NCBI GenBank assembly: GCA_029339195.1
Contig: JAPTJF010000014.1
Span: 62,001-126,000, forward strand
Length of the DNA: 64,000 nucleotides
Source of the DNA: Micractinium sp. NFX-FRZ
Taxonomy: Eukaryota > Chlorophyta > Trebouxiophyceae > Chlorellales > Chlorellaceae
Direction of reading: 5' to 3'
The position numbers and the translations under genes were made by a program. The notes below the pieces were generated by a model. The model was not told the DNA's origin. It searched no databases and saw nothing but the letters and a program-made list of their open reading frames with translations. Shown piece by piece: positions 1 through 11,867 of the stretch. Each line of letters starts with the position of its first letter. Positions within the stretch are counted from its first letter, which is position 1.

Positions 1-3000
1 CAGGCAGGCAGGGTGGGGGAGTGGGCAGGGGATCATGTATGCTGACATGTGTATGTAATTACAAGTGTTCTTGAGTAAGGACAGGGGCATCCGGGGGGCG
101 GGGACCGAAGCGGAGAGGAGGGGAGGCGAGCGGGCACCGTAAGGGCAGGAGGGGCCAACTGCACCAGGCCCGACAACCCGTAACAAGCTGTCCTAACCCA
201 GCCAGGCGGCAGACGCCTATGCAACCACCTCCAGCACGCCCGCCTCACATCCCCTTGTCACAATAATTCACACCTGCTTGCATTCACCCTCACTTGCGGC
301 TTAGAGTCCACATGCTCCGGGGAAGTCAGAAGCAACAAGCAAGCATGCAAGCAAGCAAACACAATATCTGGGACTCACCCGAGTCCAGCCAGGTGGCGGA
401 CGCCACGTCATTGTAGTCCTTCACATACGCCCGCACCACGCCAAAGGCGGGGTGCTCCGGGCGCGGCAGGTAGATCTGCAGGGGTGGCGGGGGCCAGGGT
501 AGGTGGGTGGCAGAGGCGGTATGGCGGAGGCAGGGTGAGGTGGCAGGGGCAGCATGCTGTGCGAGTACGTGCGCGCTAAATACGGGAATGGCGGGCCAGG
601 GCAGCCGGGGGCATGCGGCGCGTGCCCTCGATGCAGCCTACAGAATGATAAAGGGCCCGCTGCTAGATGAACCGGCAACTCCCCACGGCTGCCTCCCTGC
701 GCCCACCTGAATCTGGTTGGGCCCCCAACCGGTGTTGCTGGTGGCAGAGGACTCGTTGCCAGTGCCGCGGTGGGAGAAGAGGTAAGCCATTGTGTCCCCT
801 GCACACAGACACATTCAATTTCAAGCATTGTAAGGGTGGCCAACAGCAAGGCAGCTACTTTCAGTTGTGTTGTAAGGGTGGCCAACAAGAGGGTAGAACG
901 CGTGCACACAGGTGTGTCCATTTCTTCATTTCATTTCATAGGGAGGCCAGGAGCAAGGCATATCAAGGAGTGGGTGATGCCAGTCACGAAGAGGCTTGGT
1001 GAGTGACGGGACAGGGCATCAAGCCGCCTGCCACAGGGCCAGCGCGAGGAGGGCAGGCCAGGCAGGGCGGTGAGGGGGCCGTGGCGGGAGGTTGGTGAAC
1101 GCTGGGAAGGGCAAGGGAGCTGCGCTTTGCAGGCACCGCGTAGCAGGACTTAGCGCCCATTGCCGCCGCAGGCGCCGTGCAGCCAGACAGCAGCAGGAGG
1201 TGTGGCGCAACTGCGGTGGCTGAGCCTCAAGCAGGTCGACTCACCAGACATGTTGCCGGGCTTAAACCAGAGGTTGACTGAGAAGGCGCCGCTGCGGCCA
1301 TACTGCACAGGGTCCAGTCCCACCTGCGGGCAGGGGGAACAAGAAGAAGCAGGAGACGAGAGCTGAGCGCAAGCAGGTGCGGCAGTGCAGTTTGGGAGTT
1401 GCTTAGTCTTGCATGAGGCGAGAGCTGAGCGCAAGGAGACGTGGCAGTGCAGGGTGGGGAGTCCAGCGGGCACTGGGGAGAGGGGTCGGTGAGCCACGGG
1501 TCGGGGCCACCTGCTGGGAACGAGCAGCCAGAAGCAGATGGAGGGAGATGGAGAGGCACTTGGGGAAGGTTCCGACGAATGCTGGGCAGCAGGCAGAGCA
1601 CCCAACTGTGGAGGATCACTGGGTGCCGCCACTAGCCGGCGCGATCCTGCACCTCTCATGCCCGAGCCCCACCAGCCCCAAAAGCCCACCACCCCCATAC
1701 AGTCCAACCGGCATGCCTCACGCTCACCATGTCCTGATCCTGGTCGGTGCACTGCAGCACAGCCCCGAACAGAGGGTCTTGCACAATGCCTGCCGAGGCA
1801 GATACGCCAGAATAGTCAGCCAGCGGGAAGGACTCCAGGGTCTGACAAGGAGGGGAGAGGTGTGGGGCAGCAAGGCAGGCAGGGACGTGTCTGAGCAGGA
1901 AGCCGGGGGAGAGAGGCCTGGACGGGTGCCCACTTCAGGCAGCTGCACCGCCCTGCCTTGCACAGCGCATTACAGCACTGCACAGCGCAGCGCAGCACGC
2001 CGGCAAGGCAGGGGCCTGCCGCACCTGGGCGGAGAGCGGGAAGAAGGCCACTGGGACGGGCACTTGGGAGACGTTGGGGGCCATCAGGCCCTGCATGGCA
2101 GCGGTGCAGCAATGGGGTCGAGGGTTGAGGGGTTGGGGTGGTAGCACCCTGAGTGGGGGGATCGCCCGGAGGGGACCAGCACTAAGGAGACGTGCCGTGG
2201 CAGGACAGCACAAGAAGCACGCTGCCCCCGTCCTCTGCTTTGCCAGGTTGGTGGAATGCCGGACCATCTACCTGCCTTTGATTGCACCCCAGCCCCAGTC
2301 CCCACCACCTGGCACACCACTCACCCGGGGAGCGTAGGCGCAGGCGCCAATCTGGCCCTCCGTCAACGGCAGCGCCGCCCCAAACTTTTCGGCCAGCTGC
2401 GCGCGAGACAGGGCGGCGCACACATAGCCCTCCCCACACTCTTGCACCGTGCTGATCCCCTGCAGAGGCACAGCAGAGCACAGCGGGTGCCCCTCCAGCT
2501 GTGCCGCCCCGAGCGTGCCGCCGCCGCTGGCAGCAGCGGGCTGCTGCGCTGTGGTCGCAGCAGGCTGCGGGCTGGCGGGAGCCGGCGGCGGCGCCTGCTG
2601 GACGATGGTGAAGTTGCTGCCGCTGCCAGTGCTGCCCTGGGGGCCAGCGGAGGAGCCGGTTGGGGTGCTGGTTGATGGCGGGCTGGCGGGCAGGGGCTTG
2701 CAGGGGCGTGGCTCGTCGTCTCCCGTGAGGCACACCGACACGCCGTCGACGGCGCCACACTCTGTGATGCAGTCGGGCGCCGGCTGGGCGGGGGCGCCAG
2801 CTGGCGCGGCCACTTGCGCCGCTGGCGGGCCCACCCCCGGGCAGATGACCAGCTCCCCATTGCCGGTGCGGCACATGGAGAGGCCCTGGTAGTCTTCGCA
2901 GGGCGTGGTGCACTGCGGCGGCGGCTCGGGGCCGGAGGAGCTGCCCACGGCGGCGCCGGGCAGCGTCAGCACGGGCTCCGTGGCGGCGCTGCTGTTCTGG

Positions 3001-6000
3001 CCCAGCGGGGAGGACAGGTAGACCTGCGGGCACGGGGACGAGCAGGGGGAGGGAGGGAGGCAAGGAGGCAAGGCGCACGTTGTGCATACGTAGTCACCTG
3101 CCACGGGCTGGCAACTAAACAGGGGATGAAGGCGGAAAGGCATGGCGCGCGGGGGGGCGTGTAACCGGCTGCCACCGGCTGGCAAACAAGCAGCTCGCCA
3201 AATGCTTGCCCTCCAGTGCATTCACCCGACACCTCCACCCCACAACGCCCCTCCCTTGCCCAAGCAGCCGCCCAGCTCACCCGCCGCATCTCCTCGGCCG
3301 TCACCGCCTGGTCCCAAATGAACAGGTGGGCGATGCTGCCGGTGAAGAACCTCTGCAGGCGGGGCCAGGCAAGAGGAAGGGAGGGCAGGTGAGGGAGCAG
3401 GCCCGATGCGGGCTGGCTGGCCATGCACCCTGCCCACCGCAGATCCTTGGCAGCTTTGGGCAGGGAAGGGAGGTGCAGTAAGGGCTGGCAGCCCCCACCA
3501 GGCCTCCTCAACAGGGCCCCAGTGAGCAGCGGCACATCAGTTTGCTGGTCCGCCCCGCCCCTTACCACCCTGCAGGGGCTACCCAGCCCGCGCCCCCCAT
3601 CCCCGCTTACCGAGGGCTCCAGGTCAGAGCGTGCGCACAGCGTGATGTTGCCTGCAGGGCCCGGGAGTGGGCACAGCAGGAGACAGGTGGGCATGGGGGC
3701 CAGGAGGGTGTAGCAGCAGTTGCTGAGAAGGGGGGCGGGAGTGAGCAGCAGCCTCGGCAGCCCGCGCCAGCAGCCCAGGAGGGGCCTTCCAGTCACCCTG
3801 CCTCACCCCAACCCACCGCACATCCCCGCCGCACCCCACCCACCCGTCAGGTTCATGGGGCCGCCGCCAGTGGCTGCCTTTCCATAGCCCTCGGAGTCTG
3901 CAGGCAGGCGACAGATGTGCGTGTGGCAGGAGGGGGCACCAGTGTTGAGCAACGAGTGTTGAGCCACACCGCAAGCAGCAGGCGCCAGACACAAGACGAC
4001 ACATGTGCACCACAGCATGCACAGCGTGCACAGCGGGGTCTCTGCCTTGCACACTGGTAGAGCTTTCCTGATGCCCCCCACCCACCCACCCACCTGTGTA
4101 CAGCACACCATCAGACACCTCCGAGACCATCTCTCCATCTGCGGGTGGTGGTAGGGTGGTAGATAGATGCAGGGGCTGGCGAATGAATGGCAGTGCAGAG
4201 TGCAGGTGAGCTGGTGGTCGGTCAGGCTGCATGCCGCTGGGGGCTGCCGCAGCCGCCCGCCCGCCCCCGTGCCCGCTTGACCGCCCACCCACCAATGTAG
4301 AGGCGGAAGCCCTTGCCCCCTTCAGGGCGGGTGGTGAGGCCCAGGAGGTGCCAGGAGCCCTGATCCGAGAACTGCGGGAGGGGGCAGAGAGGGAGGGGAG
4401 GGTGGAGGGGGAAGGGTGGGCCGGGGTGGGCAAGTGAGCTGACAGGTGGCGCAAGCTCCGGTCCTTCAAAAAACTAAAGGAGGTCGGGGGGAGGGGCACG
4501 TGTGTGCGAGGGCAGGCAGGGTTGTGTGAGAGCAGCAGTGTGCACCGCACGCCCAGGGAGCTGAGGAGGCACAGGCTCAGCCCACACCGCCTCACCTCAC
4601 AGCCCCCGGCCCACCCACCTCCTCTGCTCCACCTCAGCGCGTCTCCCAGCCGGCCAGCCGGCCAGCGCCCTACCCTCTTACCCCCCGCCTGCCCAACCAT
4701 CCACTCCATTGACCCTCCTTTTGTGCTTCCCGCCCCACACCCCACATCCCAGCCCACGCCATCCCGGTGCCACTTACCAAGCTGGCATTGGTAGGGGAGG
4801 CGCAGTAGGGGTCGGCGACGCATCCGTTTGAGTCGACGTAGAACGGGATGTCTCCCGTGCCGTTGGTGCGCACGTCTGTGGAGTCGCGCACGATGGCCCG
4901 CACCACGCCAAAGTCGGGGTGGTAGCGCTCGGGCACGAACAGGGAGATCTGCGGGGAGGGCGTTGCAGAGGGGTGGCTATGAGCGGTGGATGCCCCGCCC
5001 CACAACCAAATAGGGGTGGATGGCGGTCGGGGATTGAAATGGACACCAGGTCAGCACAGCAGAGTGGTGCGTGGGAAGGGAGTGGCAGTGACGCATCTCC
5101 CTCCCTCCCTCTCTCCCTCCCCGCCACACCCCCTCCCCTGCCCCCCTCACCTCGTTGGGGTCAAAGGCAAAATCGGTGAGGCGAGCATTGGTGTGGCTGC
5201 GGGGCAGGACAGAGGTGTGTAACGGAGGGGGGCAGGGAGACGAGAGGTTAAACAGGCAATTGCATAACGCAGGTCGGCAGGCAGCGTGCAGACCGAGATC
5301 AAGGAGCTCTGGGTCCCAGGGGGTTGCCCCATCGCTCAGCAGCCCAATCCTCCTGCCCCCGCCTGCAGCCCTTCCCCCTCCCGCCCTTCCACGGCCCAAC
5401 TGTCTGCAGTCTGTGGGGCAGGGGCGGAGGGGTGGGGAAGGCGGGGTGCATAAGAAGCAAGCGTGTGTATATGTGGGGAGTCACCTGTAGGCGTAGTCCA
5501 TCGACAGGTTGCCGGCTGGGCGCAGCTTGGCCCAGAAGGACAGCCCAAAGGGGCCCGCCTGCCCATACTGCAGCCCAGGGATGGACACGTAGCTCTGGCG
5601 GTCCTGCAGGGGGGCGTTTGGGGGGCCGGCGGGAGGAGGGGTGCGCTGGGATGGAGGGGCCACGTGGCGAGAGCGGCACCAGGGGAAGGCAGGAGCGGTA
5701 GTGGTGGTGACGGGAGATAGGCGCACAGAGGCAGGCCGGTTTGAACTGGTGGCACCAGTGGGGCGCTGTCTCTGGCGGCCGAGCCTTGCTGGCGCGAGGA
5801 GCAGGCTGGCGGCGCAAGGAAGGTTGGAGAAGGCAGGCATGCGAAGGTTCGCTCCTGACCAGTTAGAATGCTCTGACCTGTTAGAATGCTCCCCTGGCAG
5901 TGCCGTCTGCCTCCCTTCACCCCCTCCCTGTTGCCTTATCTTGTGCCTCCTACCTCCTCCCAACAATCAACTTGGTATAGCACAGAAAGCAGCAGGCTGC

Positions 6001-6444
6001 AAGGGCAGGGGTACCGGCCCGCCCACCCCACCAATCGACGGACCTGAGAGCAGCTCAGGACTTCTCCAAACACGGGATCCTGCTCCCACAACACGTTGAA
6101 CCCCTGCCCCACGTAGGAGGTGCCGTTGGGGGCCCACAGCGAGGCGAGGTTGGAGCTGGTGAGAGGGAAGTAGACGGCACCGGCGCCCAGCGGCTGCTCA
6201 GCAGCGATGGGGGGTCCTGGCGCGGGCGCCTGCAGGGGGCAAGCAGAGGGGGTTGGTGCCTTTTTGAGTTGATAGAGGTTGTAGCAGACAGAGGTCTCTT
6301 CTGTGCAGGTTGGGATTAGTAGCGGCGGCAGAGGGGCAGGAGCCAGCTTGCCTGCTGGAGGAGCGCTCGTCCCGCCACGGCGGGCAGGGCGGCGGCCGCG
6401 GCGGCCGCCACCACCAACAGCGCGACTGCGCCACTCAGGCGCAT
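1..6444 (-). CDS. Secreted LamG/concanavalin-type lectin-like protein (3' end outside window)
   Basis: The ATG at 6444 opens a 31-residue exon that reads as a signal peptide (MRLSGAVALLVV then an Ala run) and ends RALLQQ. Sixteen exons join in phase (6444-6352, 6229-6044, 5603-5485, 5196-5151, 4948-4778, 4371-4293, 4138-4094, 3897-3844, 3651-3611, 3352-3281, 3023-2325, 2090-2025, 1841-1728, 1323-1245, 798-707, 475-379), giving about 684 residues before the window ends. The first half is a LamG_3-type jelly-roll: GPFGLSFWAKL, GSWHLLGLTTRPEGGKGFRL, then FFTGSIAHLFIWDQAVTAEE. The large exon 3023-2325 is a linker with two related Cys-rich units (C-x3-C around 2895 and 2765) and a Pro/Ala/Gln tract. 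A second LamG-like unit then starts; IYLPRPEHPAFGVVRA mirrors ISLFVPERYHPDFGVVRA of the first, so the domain was duplicated. Inference: a secreted or wall/surface glycan-binding protein. The first intron uses a GC donor. Ligand unknown. Confidence 0.8.
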
Positions 6445-6852
6445 GGCTCTTGGCTCCTACGGCTTGTGTAAATGCCTCGTCCGCCCCCGGGCTGCGGTCT
6501 CCTGGCCAGGCCGCGTCAGCGAGGTTTGCCTTGCGGCTCCTCCAAGAGCCCCGTGCGCTCCCAGCGGGCAGGGACACCTCTGTCTTTGCCTTTTGGTCGC
6601 GCTGTCACGGCAGAAGCGGCCTTCGGCAGGGTAGGACTAGTCAGCAAGAAGGACCACGCTCACTAAGGTCTGCCTCCCTGGTCTGACACTGCCCAAGACT
6701 CTTGGCCGGGGCCCTTACTGCATGAGTCTGTTGGAAACAGGGAAACAGAATGGACATCGGTGTACTTGGAAAGCAGCAGGGGTCGAACGGTACCAGTTCG
6801 AGACGCAGTCAGACAGCGAATCGTCCAAGGCAAATGCATCCTGCAGGCAGCC
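6445..6852. other. Intergenic between two minus-strand genes
   Basis: This stretch holds the 5' flank of the LamG gene and the 3' flank of the glycosylase gene. No supported exon or clear TATA box was seen, and no TGTAA signal on the minus strand. Confidence 0.5.
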
Positions 6853-9350
6853 TCAGTCTGACACTTTCTGCCGCTTCTTGCTGCCGCCCGCTGCCGCCGC
6901 GTTGCCCTTGCCTGCAGCCGCCTTCCCTGCCGCCGTCTCTGCCGCCCCGCCGCCGCCCTTGCTGCCCTGCCGCTGCTTGCCCTTGGCCGCCGCGCCCGCC
7001 GCCGACACTGCCTTCAGACTCTTCAGCTGCCCCCGAGGCGGTTTCAGCTCTGCCAGTGGGCAGTCTCCCGCCGCTGCGTCCCCCGCTGCCTTGGCTTTGG
7101 CGCTGCCCGCCTTGGCGCAGCTGGGGCAGGCCTTGCCGTGCCTCACCAGCAGCACGTGCAGGTCATACTTGAGCTCATCTGCACCAAGCGGGGGTGCACA
7201 ACAGTTGCGAAAAGGGGATGGGATACAGAAGCGTGTCGCACAGTCTGTGTGTGTGTGTGTAACGAGGGGTATCTTGCATCCCTCCCCGTCAAGGGGATGG
7301 CAACAGACCAAACGGTCAATCGAAACGAGGGCCACCCACCCGGCAGCATCTCGTTGAGGTGGTCGTACGCCTGGTCTCGGCTGGCGTTGAGGGGCACCCA
7401 GCCCAGCGCCTTTGTGATCTCCCACACGTGGGTGTCCACAGCAAAGTCCTGGCGCTGCACCGGAGCAGCAACAGGGAGGAGGGGCAGGGGGGGGCAACTT
7501 AGTGGCCGCATTAAAGGAGGTGGCATGGAGGTGTCCACCGCAAAGTCCTATAGTTGCAGGACACCAGGGGGAGAAGGGGCAAACACTTTCAGCTGGTCAA
7601 GCACTGGCGAGTTGGGTACCCACAGCACAGTCCTGGCGCGGCAACAACAGGGAGGAGGGGCAAAGTGCGTGGCTGACTTGACGCCGACCCATAGCGATGT
7701 GGGTGTGCGCAGTTAGGTGCTGGCAACGCAGGTGACAACCGATGATCTGGTCTGACAGAGGGCGCGTGGCTTAGTTAGGGCGCTACCTGCCGCCGCCAGC
7801 AGGCCTCGCACCCTTGCCTGCCACCTCAAAGGCCCCGTCCCCTGCTGCATGTGCTGTACACGCTGCTCCTGCCACCCGCACTGCCCCCTGCCCTTTCCCA
7901 GGCCCACGCAGCCCCACCTCGAGCGCGAAGAGCAGCACGCACGACACGGTCTTCTTGCCCACCCCCTTGAACCGTGCCAGCTCAGCCTTGACCTCTGGGG
8001 TGGGCGCCGCCCGCAGGTGCTCCAGGCTGCACTCCCCCCGCTCAGCTGCCAGGGTGGACAGTATGGCCTGGATGCGCCCCGCCTTGATCTCGGCAAGGCC
8101 GCCGACCTGGGGAGGGAGTATGGAGAGGCAGGGGAGGGAGGGGAGGGAGTGTGGCGGGGTGCAGGCGGGAAGGCCTTGCGTGTGCTGGGCAACGGTTAAG
8201 GCGGCGCCCACGCCTGACAGGGTTCCCTTAACGTCGCGTCCGGCTCGCACACAACACATCCAAGCGCAACAGCAGGGCAGGGCAGGGCAGGGCAGGCAGG
8301 CAGGCAGGGCAGGCGCGCACCCGGATTGCGTCGGCGACGTCGCCCAGCGGCGCCTGCCGCACAGCATCCCAGCTGGGGAACTGCTGCTTGAGGGTGTTGA
8401 AGGCGCGCTGCGAGGTGATGTCGGTGGTGTTCTGCACGCGCACAGGTGGCATGGCACCGCTGAGTACACAAGTTGGAGACGGCCATCACTTGGACGTCAG
8501 CCAAGCACTGGTAGCAAGAGATGAACGCGCGCTGCGTGGTGTCCACGCTGGGCAGCGCCCTGGCGAGCAAGCCCAGCCCAGCCCACCCACCCACTGACCA
8601 CCCACCCCCTTGGCTGCCTCCCACTCACCCGCCAGACCCACCCACCCACCCACCTGGCTGAGCAGCGTTCTGACCAGAGAGTCCAGCACCGTGCGCTTCT
8701 CCTCGCACCCCACCTGCGGCTGCCCCGGGGCGGCCCTGCGCTGCAGCGAGGGCCAGCCGTGCACCGCAGCCAGGCGCTCAGCCACGTGGCGGCAGGCTGC
8801 CGTGGTGGGGGCGCCCCATGTGGGGTAAGGGCCCGAGTAGGCGCGCGCTGCCAGCATGCCGCCGCTGCCGCCGTGCTCTGCTGCAACAGTTCCGCACAGC
8901 TGCTGCTGGTGTTGAGCCTGCGCCGTGCCCTGCTGCTGTTGCTGTGGCTCCTCCTTCGCCTGCTGCCGCTGCTCTTCTGGTTGAGACTCCTGGCAAGGGT
9001 GCTGCTGGCTGTGCTGCTTCTGCTGCTCCTCTTTGATAAACTGGTGCTTTGGCTGAGTATTGTCCTCGTTCTCTTGCTTGATTGGCTGCACTCAGAAGAT
9101 CTGGGCCCCAGGTGAAGTCAGAGGCAGCAGGCGGGAGACAAGGCGATGGCGGCGGCGGCGGCAGCAGCGGCGGCAGTGGCGGCAAGACTTGTGACTGCCT
9201 GTGACACTTGTGCGGCTATTTGTGATGCAACTTTGGCGTGATACAAAGCTGCTCTGCGCGCAGCCAGGCAAACAGAAGCCGCTATAGGGTCTCCGCTTTT
9301 CACACCTTCATACACTCGTCCTCTGCCGGCTCCTGCTTCACAGTTGGCAT
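6853..9350 (-). CDS. HhH-GPD DNA glycosylase (endonuclease III / DEMETER-like superfamily)
   Basis: Base-excision-repair-type glycosylase, expected in the nucleus. Exons 9350-9306, 9085-8654, 8431-8321, 8106-7918, 7454-7340 and 7178-6853 join in phase to 405 residues. The ATG at 9350 was chosen because its 15-codon exon (MPTVKQEPAEDECMK) splices in phase to PIKQENEDN at 9085; a start at 9091 would be only GTG. The N-terminal third is Gln/Glu/Lys-rich, with KxE motifs of SUMO-site type (VKQE, IKQE, IKEE). The catalytic core has EEKRTVLDSLVRTLLSQ, the helix-hairpin-helix with FKGVGKKTVSCVLLFAL (catalytic Lys in GVGKK) and FAVDTHVWEI (catalytic Asp in VDTH). The C-terminus has HGKACPSCAKAG followed by one more Cys, so a canonical four-Cys Fe-S loop is not complete. 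The tail is Ala/Gly/Lys-rich and could carry a nuclear signal. Closest known type, from family knowledge, is the plant HhH-GPD group separate from ROS1/DME. Substrate not determinable. Confidence 0.85.
7246..7260. repeat. (TG)n microsatellite in glycosylase intron
   Basis: Alternating TG run inside the last intron of the glycosylase gene, directly followed by TGTAA on the plus strand. No function inferred. Confidence 0.8.
7430..7666. repeat. Triplicated 3' splice junction in glycosylase intron
   Basis: The acceptor edge of the exon at 7454 (gtgtccacagcaaagtcctgg on the plus strand, about 7430-7450) recurs at about 7531-7560 and 7615-7665 inside the upstream intron. The third copy also keeps the flanking acagggaggaggggca. 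Substitutions have damaged the copies. Confidence 0.85.
8273..8312. repeat. GGCAG simple repeat in intron
   Basis: Short tandem run of ggcag/caggcagg units inside a glycosylase intron, next to the 8321 exon end. Confidence 0.75.
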
Positions 9351-9817
9351 AATGATTGCGCTCTTGCATTCATCGACTGGCGGTTTCACTGTTCACAAGG
9401 TCAGGGAGCCCATGCTGTGCTGTCCACATGTGCAGTGCCGTGACTTTGAACCCTGGTGCACCATCGGCCTTCCCGGAGCGTTGATCTTGGCCTGGTAGAC
9501 TGCCCATTTGATCACGACTTCCTGTTGCGCCAGGCCTCGCCCTCTCCCTTTCATCCCGCTCAGTTTGCGCGCCTCGCAGAGCTGGCCTACAAAGTGCGCA
9601 CGCCCCTGGCAGGGCAAGACTCAGGGTGAGGGGCCAGACGTTGGCGGACGGACTTGGCATCTTGTCGCCTGCTGTGCCGCCACCGCCGCCTGGGCGTCCA
9701 CTACCACCGCCCTCCTCGACGCTGCTGCACGCTTTTGTTGCTCCAGGCACTGCCGTGGCGCATCAGTAGAGAACCGGCAGCAACTTAGCAGCGTTTGGAG
9801 TTGCAAGCCGTGCCGGA
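9351..9817. promoter_or_regulatory. Shared intergenic region between divergent genes
   Basis: This 467-bp gap separates the start codons of the minus-strand glycosylase (9350) and the plus-strand gene at 9818, so both promoters should lie here. No convincing TATA box or other motif stands out. The call rests only on gene orientation. Confidence 0.4.
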
Positions 9818-11867
9818 ATGGCAGCCAGCGGCAGCGGCAATGCCGACTTGGTGCAGCGGTTGTTCGAGCGGCAGTTGGGGCCGCCCAAGCCGCTGCCAGA
9901 AGCTGTGGCAGCCTCCAGCAGCAGCGCTGGGGCAGACTGCAGGTAGGGGCGGGGTCTCGGTTCCGGTGGGGGATGGCTTGGGTTTGGCAGGATTTCGTTG
10001 AGGGCTAGTCAGCCTTGCTGGTATGCCGGGCACTTAGCACTGCCTCGTGCGCCGCCCTGCCTCTCGCTGCGCCCCCGCTGCCTCACCCGCATGCGTGGCC
10101 CTACGCATGCAGGGAGGAGGAGCGGGTGAGCTTCAAGGTGGCGCGGGGCGCAGCCCTGGACTATCAGGCGGTCCCCGCCAGAGGCACCCTGCTGGGGGTG
10201 ACATACCAACCACAGCGCGAGCCGCCGCGGCGCAAGCCGCGGCCGCAGCAGCTTGCAGCCAACGGCGTCACCGAAGAGGTCGCAGATGCCGCGCCTGCAC
10301 CAGTGCGGCCCTTGCTCCGGCCGCAGCCGGCGCACGCCACACTGTGGGCGCTAGTGCAGCCGACGGAGGGGGTGGGCGTGAACACGGCGATCAGCGCTGT
10401 GGACGGCGGGGTGACGGGCTTTGGGGGCTGGCACCAGGACGGCTTTCTGGACTTCTCACGGCGGGCTGGCATTGACTACAGCTTGACAAGGCACCCCGCC
10501 AGCGGGGTCACAGCCGAGGTGGAGGCGCAGGCGACGTGAGTGGGCAGAGGCTGCCAGTTGTGGGGTGAGGTGGGGGTGGGGGTGGGGGATGCGGAGGAGG
10601 TTGCATGGTGGTGTGGTGCACGGCTGCGCCCTGGGGGGGCCTGTCGCATGGGTGGCGCAGCTGCAGGCAACGTGTGTGGGGCGAGATGGCGGGTGGTGTG
10701 GATTGGAGTTGAGTGCAGCGGGGTGCTGCCAGCGCTGGAGTGTACCTGCCCGCCGGCAGAAAGCTGGCTACGGCCAACCTCTGCTGCTGCTCATTGACCC
10801 CCGCTCTTCGCATGTGCCCAGCCTGTCGGCTGGCCTGGCTGGTGCCTGGCGCTCACCTTCTCTGCCCGCCCTTAATCCACCGCCGCCCTTGGACCCCGCC
10901 ATGCTGCAGGATGCCCAAGCTGCCACTGCTGCCAGCGGTGACAGCTCAGCACCGTGTGGCGGGGTCGAAGGCGGGCGGCGCGCTGCAGCACAGCAGCGCG
11001 CTGAGCGCCCTGCTGCCGGGCGGCGTGGCGACTGCGCGTGTGCGTGTGGCCGAAGCAGCCGGCGGGCCCGATGGCACGCTGGTGACATTCGAGCTGCAGG
11101 GGCGCAGTAGGCGCAGCAGCCGGGGGCTGGCGGGCGGGGCCAAGCTGCAGACGGCGCTGTCCAGCGCGTTCCACGGCGGCGCCAGCAAGGCCGACGTCAA
11201 CGGGTGCAGCAGCAGCGGCGGCACGTGCACCGACAGCGACGAGGAAAGCAGCAACGGCAGCAGCGGCAGGAGCAGACAGGAGCTGGAGCAGGCGCGGCGG
11301 CACGTGCCGGGGCTGCGGCTGCAGGTGGTGCCTGCCACTGCGAGCAGCTGGGAGGATGTGAGCGGACACTGGCGGCAGTCGTGGGGAAGCCGGCTGAACA
11401 CCACGGTCAACTATCAGGGGCGGCAGCGGCGCTGGAACGTCGAGCTGAGCTCGCGGCTCAACAGCTGCCTCACAGCAGCGGGCTCCTTTGTCTGCGACGG
11501 CCCAGCTGATGCGGCGGCAGCCTTTGCAGAGGCAGAGGCAGCGGCTGGTGCGGGCGAGGGCGGCGGCGGCATGGCGCAGCATGCGCAGCGGGTGCAGCGC
11601 TGTGTGGGCGCCTATCTGGGCGGCAGCCGGCTGTGCCGAGCAGCGGTCAAGCTCAGCTGCCGCTTGCAGCGCCCTGTGCGGCAGCAGCTTCACCTGGAGA
11701 CTTCCATGGGTGAGGACGGCAGCCTCGCACACAGCCTGCGCTTCCGGTTCGGCGGCAGCGGGCGGGCCGACTACCAGCAGCAGCGGGCACGGTGTGACCT
11801 GTCACTGACGGCGCAGCCACGTCAGCAGGACCTGTACCTCAAATTTGACATCTTCACGCCCCTGTGA
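9818..11867 (+). CDS. Unrecognised conserved-looking protein, probably beta-rich
   Basis: Exons 9818-9942, 10113-10535 and 10910-11867 join in phase to 501 residues, ending FDIFTPL before TGA. The start ATG gives MAASGSGNADLVQRLFERQL. I do not recognise the family. Visible features: an N-terminal charged segment, a middle with alternating polar and hydrophobic stretches (GVNTAISAVDGGVTGFGG, LVTFELQG), an acidic/Ser linker near residue 300, and a C-terminal third with repeated strand-like patterns (WNVELSSRLNSCL, HSLRFRFGG, RCDLSLTAQ, LYLKFDIF). That pattern would fit a beta-barrel or beta-sandwich, possibly an organelle outer-envelope protein, but this is a guess. There is no signal peptide or helical membrane segment. 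It is divergently arranged with the glycosylase gene. Confidence 0.7.

Noticed and set aside
6780..6810. Short T-loop-like word (cagttcgaga) considered as a tRNA
   Set aside because: No acceptor stem, D arm or anticodon arm can be folded around it.
8759..9115. Leu-rich plus-strand frame resembling membrane helices
   Set aside because: It is the complement of the Gln/Glu-rich N-terminus of the glycosylase. CAG/GAG codons read backwards give Leu.
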